Positions 62,152 through 64,000 of a stretch of 64,000 nt of DNA are shown in pieces (the first letter of the stretch is position 1; the number at the start of each line of letters is the position of its first letter). The translations under genes and the position numbers were made by a program. The notes below the pieces were generated by a model that had not been told where the DNA came from, made no database searches, and was given only the letters and a program-made list of their open reading frames with translations. Origin of the DNA: Myxococcales bacterium (GTDB lineage Bacteria; Myxococcota; Myxococcia; Myxococcales; JAKAPL01); assembly GCA_021783235.1 (NCBI GenBank), contig JAJXUD010000014.1, positions 1-64,000 of the forward strand, given 5' to 3'.

Positions 62152-63318
62152 GTGCGCCCCTCCCATCGGGAGCTCGCCGAGCGCCAGATCGCCCGCGATC
62201 GGCTCGCGACCCGCCGCTTTCCGTCGCTCCTCGCGCGAAAGCAGGGCCGGATGCTCGCCTCCGCGCACGCCTTCCTGCGGGGCAGCGCGCCGCTCTTCTA
62301 CGAGCTGCTCCGCGAGCGGCCCGACCTCCTGCCGTCGCTCGCCGGCGACGGGATCATCGTCGGCGACATGCACCTCGAGAACGTCGGCGCCTACCGGGCC
62401 GACGACGACGAGGTCGTCTTCGGGCTGAACGACTTCGACGACGCCGCGCAGGGGCCCTGGGCCCTCGACGTCCTCCGGCTCGCGGCCAGCGCCTTCCTCG
62501 CGAGCCGCTCGTTCGGCGCCGACGGCCCCCTTCTCGTCCGGCTGGTCGAAGGGCTCGCCCACGCCCACGCCCGTTCCGCGGGCGGCGCCGCGCGCGCGCT
62601 GCCCATGCCCGCCGTCGTCCAGGAGCTGCTCGAGCGCGCCGCCCGCCGCACCGGCGCCGAGCTGCTCGACGAGCGGGCCCCGCGGCTCCGCGGCCGCCGC
62701 CGCATCTCGCGGGGCGAGCGCTACATCGAACTCCCCGCCCGCGTGCGGCGCGCCGCGCCCGGCCTCGTTGCGAGCTACCTGTCGGATCGCCCCGGAGGCT
62801 TTCGCATCGAGGACTGCGCCCAGCGCATCGCCGGGACCGGGAGCCTCGGCGTCGTTCGCGTCGCCGTCCTGCTCTCGCTCGAGGACGGCCGCGAGCGGCT
62901 GCTCGACTTCAAGGAGGCGAGGCCGTCCGCCGTCGCCGCCCTCGTCCGCCAGCCGCCGGGCGACGACGCCGAGCGGATGGTCCGCGCCGCTCGCGCGCTC
63001 TCCGAGCGGCCGCCGAAGCGGCTGCGGGCGGTCCGCGTCGCGCCGCTCGGCCTCTCCTTCGTCGGGCGCCGCTTCACCCCGCAGGAGGACAAGCTCGACC
63101 TCGCGCGGCTCCACCCCGGCCACCGGCTCGACGAGCTCTTCGCGTTCGTGGGGCAGCTTCTCGGCCGCGCCCACCGGCGGGCCGCGCGCACGCCGCCGCG
63201 CCGCTCGTGGAGCGATCGGGAGATCCGCGCGCTCGTCGGCGCCGCGGCCGAGCTCGCCGCCGAGGTCCTCGGAGTCCATCTGGCCTACGCGCTGCGGCTC
63301 GGCGACGGGCCGGGCTGA
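62152..63318 (+). CDS. DUF2252 family protein (kinase-like fold)
   Basis: 388 aa, GTG start 3 nt after the previous stop. Contains AFLRGSAPLFYELL, the DUF2252 hallmark IIVGDMHLENVGAYRADDDEVVFGLNDFDDAAQGPWALDVLRLAAS (D-x-H-x-x-N and N-D-F-D) and later GVVRVAVLLSLEDGRERLLDFKEARPS. The DxHxxN and DFD pair resemble the catalytic and metal-binding loops of aminoglycoside-phosphotransferase kinases. Function unknown. Confidence 0.88.
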   Translation: MRPSHRELAERQIARDRLATRRFPSLLARKQGRMLASAHAFLRGSAPLFYELLRERPDLLPSLAGDGIIVGDMHLENVGAYRADDDEVVFGLNDFDDAAQGPWALDVLRLAASAFLASRSFGADGPLLVRLVEGLAHAHARSAGGAARALPMPAVVQELLERAARRTGAELLDERAPRLRGRRRISRGERYIELPARVRRAAPGLVASYLSDRPGGFRIEDCAQRIAGTGSLGVVRVAVLLSLEDGRERLLDFKEARPSAVAALVRQPPGDDAERMVRAARALSERPPKRLRAVRVAPLGLSFVGRRFTPQEDKLDLARLHPGHRLDELFAFVGQLLGRAHRRAARTPPRRSWSDREIRALVGAAAELAAEVLGVHLAYALRLGDGPG

Positions 63319-63465
63319 AGCGCGCCTTCGGGCGTTGCCGCGACGCGGGGGCGTCGCGCCAGCTCGAACGCCCGTCCCGAGGCGGCGGCGCTTTACGTTC
63401 GTTCACGCGCCCGCAATCAGCGTGAAGCAGCGCCGCGGGAACCTCCGGCCTGAAGGAGGCGCTCC

Positions 63466-64000
63466 ATTCGACCGCGTGCGCTCCGGCGTTCCATCGTGCT
63501 GCTTGCGCTCGCGGGGACGGCCGCCTGCGGCGCGCCGCGCCCGAGCGGCCACCCCGCGCCGGACGCGGGCACCGCCGCCGACTTCATCCGCCACGTCGTC
63601 GTCATCATGCAGGAGAACCGCTCCTTCGACGACTACTTCGGGACCTTCCCCGGGGCCGACGGCATCCCCATGGACGACGCGGGGGTCCCCACGGTCTGCG
63701 TGCCGGTCTCCGGCGACGGCGGCTGGGACTTCGCCGACTGCGTCCGTCCCTTCCACGATCCGCACGACTACAACGCGGGCGGCCCCCACGGAGAAGCGGA
63801 CGCCATCGCCGACGTGAACGGCGGGGCCATGAACGGCTTCCTCGTCCAGCTCGGAGTGGGCGGCATCGGCTCGAGCGGCTGCACGGGGCAGACCAACCCC
63901 GCGGCCTGCGCGGACGCGATGGACGCCGGCCTGGCCCGCGGCGACGCGGTCGGCTACCACACCGAGGCCGAGATCCCGAACTACTGGGCCTACGCGCGCG
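63466..64000 (+). CDS. Phosphoesterase family lipoprotein (5' part, runs off window)
   Basis: The ORF track misses this gene since it is open at the window end. The frame opens after a stop at 63451; AAGGAGG at 63453-63459 is followed 7 nt later by ATT (63466), then RPRALRRSIVLLALAGTAAC, a textbook lipoprotein signal. No ATG or TTG lies in between, and the in-frame GTG at 63496 is inside the hydrophobic core. The mature protein DFIRHVVVIMQENRSFDDYFGTFPGADGIP is the N-terminus of the phosphoesterase family (acid phosphatase AcpA / phospholipase C type). TACGTT at 63394 may be its -10. The 3' end is outside the window. Confidence 0.82.
   Translation, partial: MRPRALRRSIVLLALAGTAACGAPRPSGHPAPDAGTAADFIRHVVVIMQENRSFDDYFGTFPGADGIPMDDAGVPTVCVPVSGDGGWDFADCVRPFHDPHDYNAGGPHGEADAIADVNGGAMNGFLVQLGVGGIGSSGCTGQTNPAACADAMDAGLARGDAVGYHTEAEIPNYWAYAR

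Overview
The window is very GC-rich (about 70% by eye), gene-dense bacterial DNA. It reads like a myxobacterium or another deltaproteobacterial lineage (Myxococcota-like). Pointers are DUF4388 'gliding-type' regulators, many lipoproteins with Gly/Ser/Asp-rich linkers, paired ArsA-like ATPases, RHS and FG-GAP surface proteins, LpxD and OmpH (so a Gram-negative envelope), and a caa3-like cytochrome oxidase cluster. Genes are packed with ATGA, GTGA and TTGA overlaps. Several first genes of operons have a TTGACC-17-TACGNT-type promoter lying directly on the start codon, which suggests leaderless mRNAs. Taxonomy is inference; no rRNA or tRNA gene was seen.

Layout. 0-6.6 kb: a 5'-truncated RHS/YD-repeat gene, two paralogous secreted proteins separated by a second short copy of the RHS sequence, and a seven-bladed FG-GAP protein. 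6.7-13.2 kb (minus, with one small plus gene): three receiver/DUF4388/degenerate GGDEF regulators and dapF. 13.3-15.6 kb (plus): an amidohydrolase, a PleD-like diguanylate cyclase and a lipoprotein. 15.7-20.9 kb (minus): a six-gene operon with 4-nt overlaps at every junction (two ArsA-like ATPases, a YjbQ-family protein, a TPR lipoprotein, ruvX, mltG). 21-30 kb: paralogous lipoproteins with a strong terminator, a YbjQ-type protein, lpxD-ompH, a GT-B glycosyltransferase, and an outer-membrane protein / metallo-beta-lactamase / coiled-coil-RelE-like operon.

30.0-35.6 kb (minus) is a cytochrome c oxidase operon: subunit III, subunit IV, a small CPFC protein, subunits II, I and III', and a dihaem cytochrome c. 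Its expected assembly partners, DUF420, SCO1, an ABC-2 exporter, ctaB (haem O synthase) and ctaA (haem A synthase), lie at 47.5-52.9 kb. Between the two blocks sits an accessory island of about 11 kb. It carries a cysteine-less SCO paralogue whose 3' 275 bp are duplicated, a BNR-repeat protein between the two copies, a decayed type I restriction HsdR fused to a RAYT (REP-associated Y1 transposase) fragment, and a three-gene TerB / DUF2791-type ATPase / DEAD-box helicase operon. That operon matches the published Shango anti-phage system. Its base composition is visibly less GC-rich than its surroundings.

53-58 kb holds two convergent pairs, each made of a CsgG/FlgO-like protein plus a large surface lipoprotein. 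The pair-leading proteins are paralogues. 58-64 kb (plus): an SPFH protein, tandem TRL-domain lipoproteins, a thrombospondin-type-3 repeat protein, a nucleotidyltransferase operon ending in a DUF2252 protein, and the start of a phosphoesterase lipoprotein that seems to begin with ATT and runs off the window.
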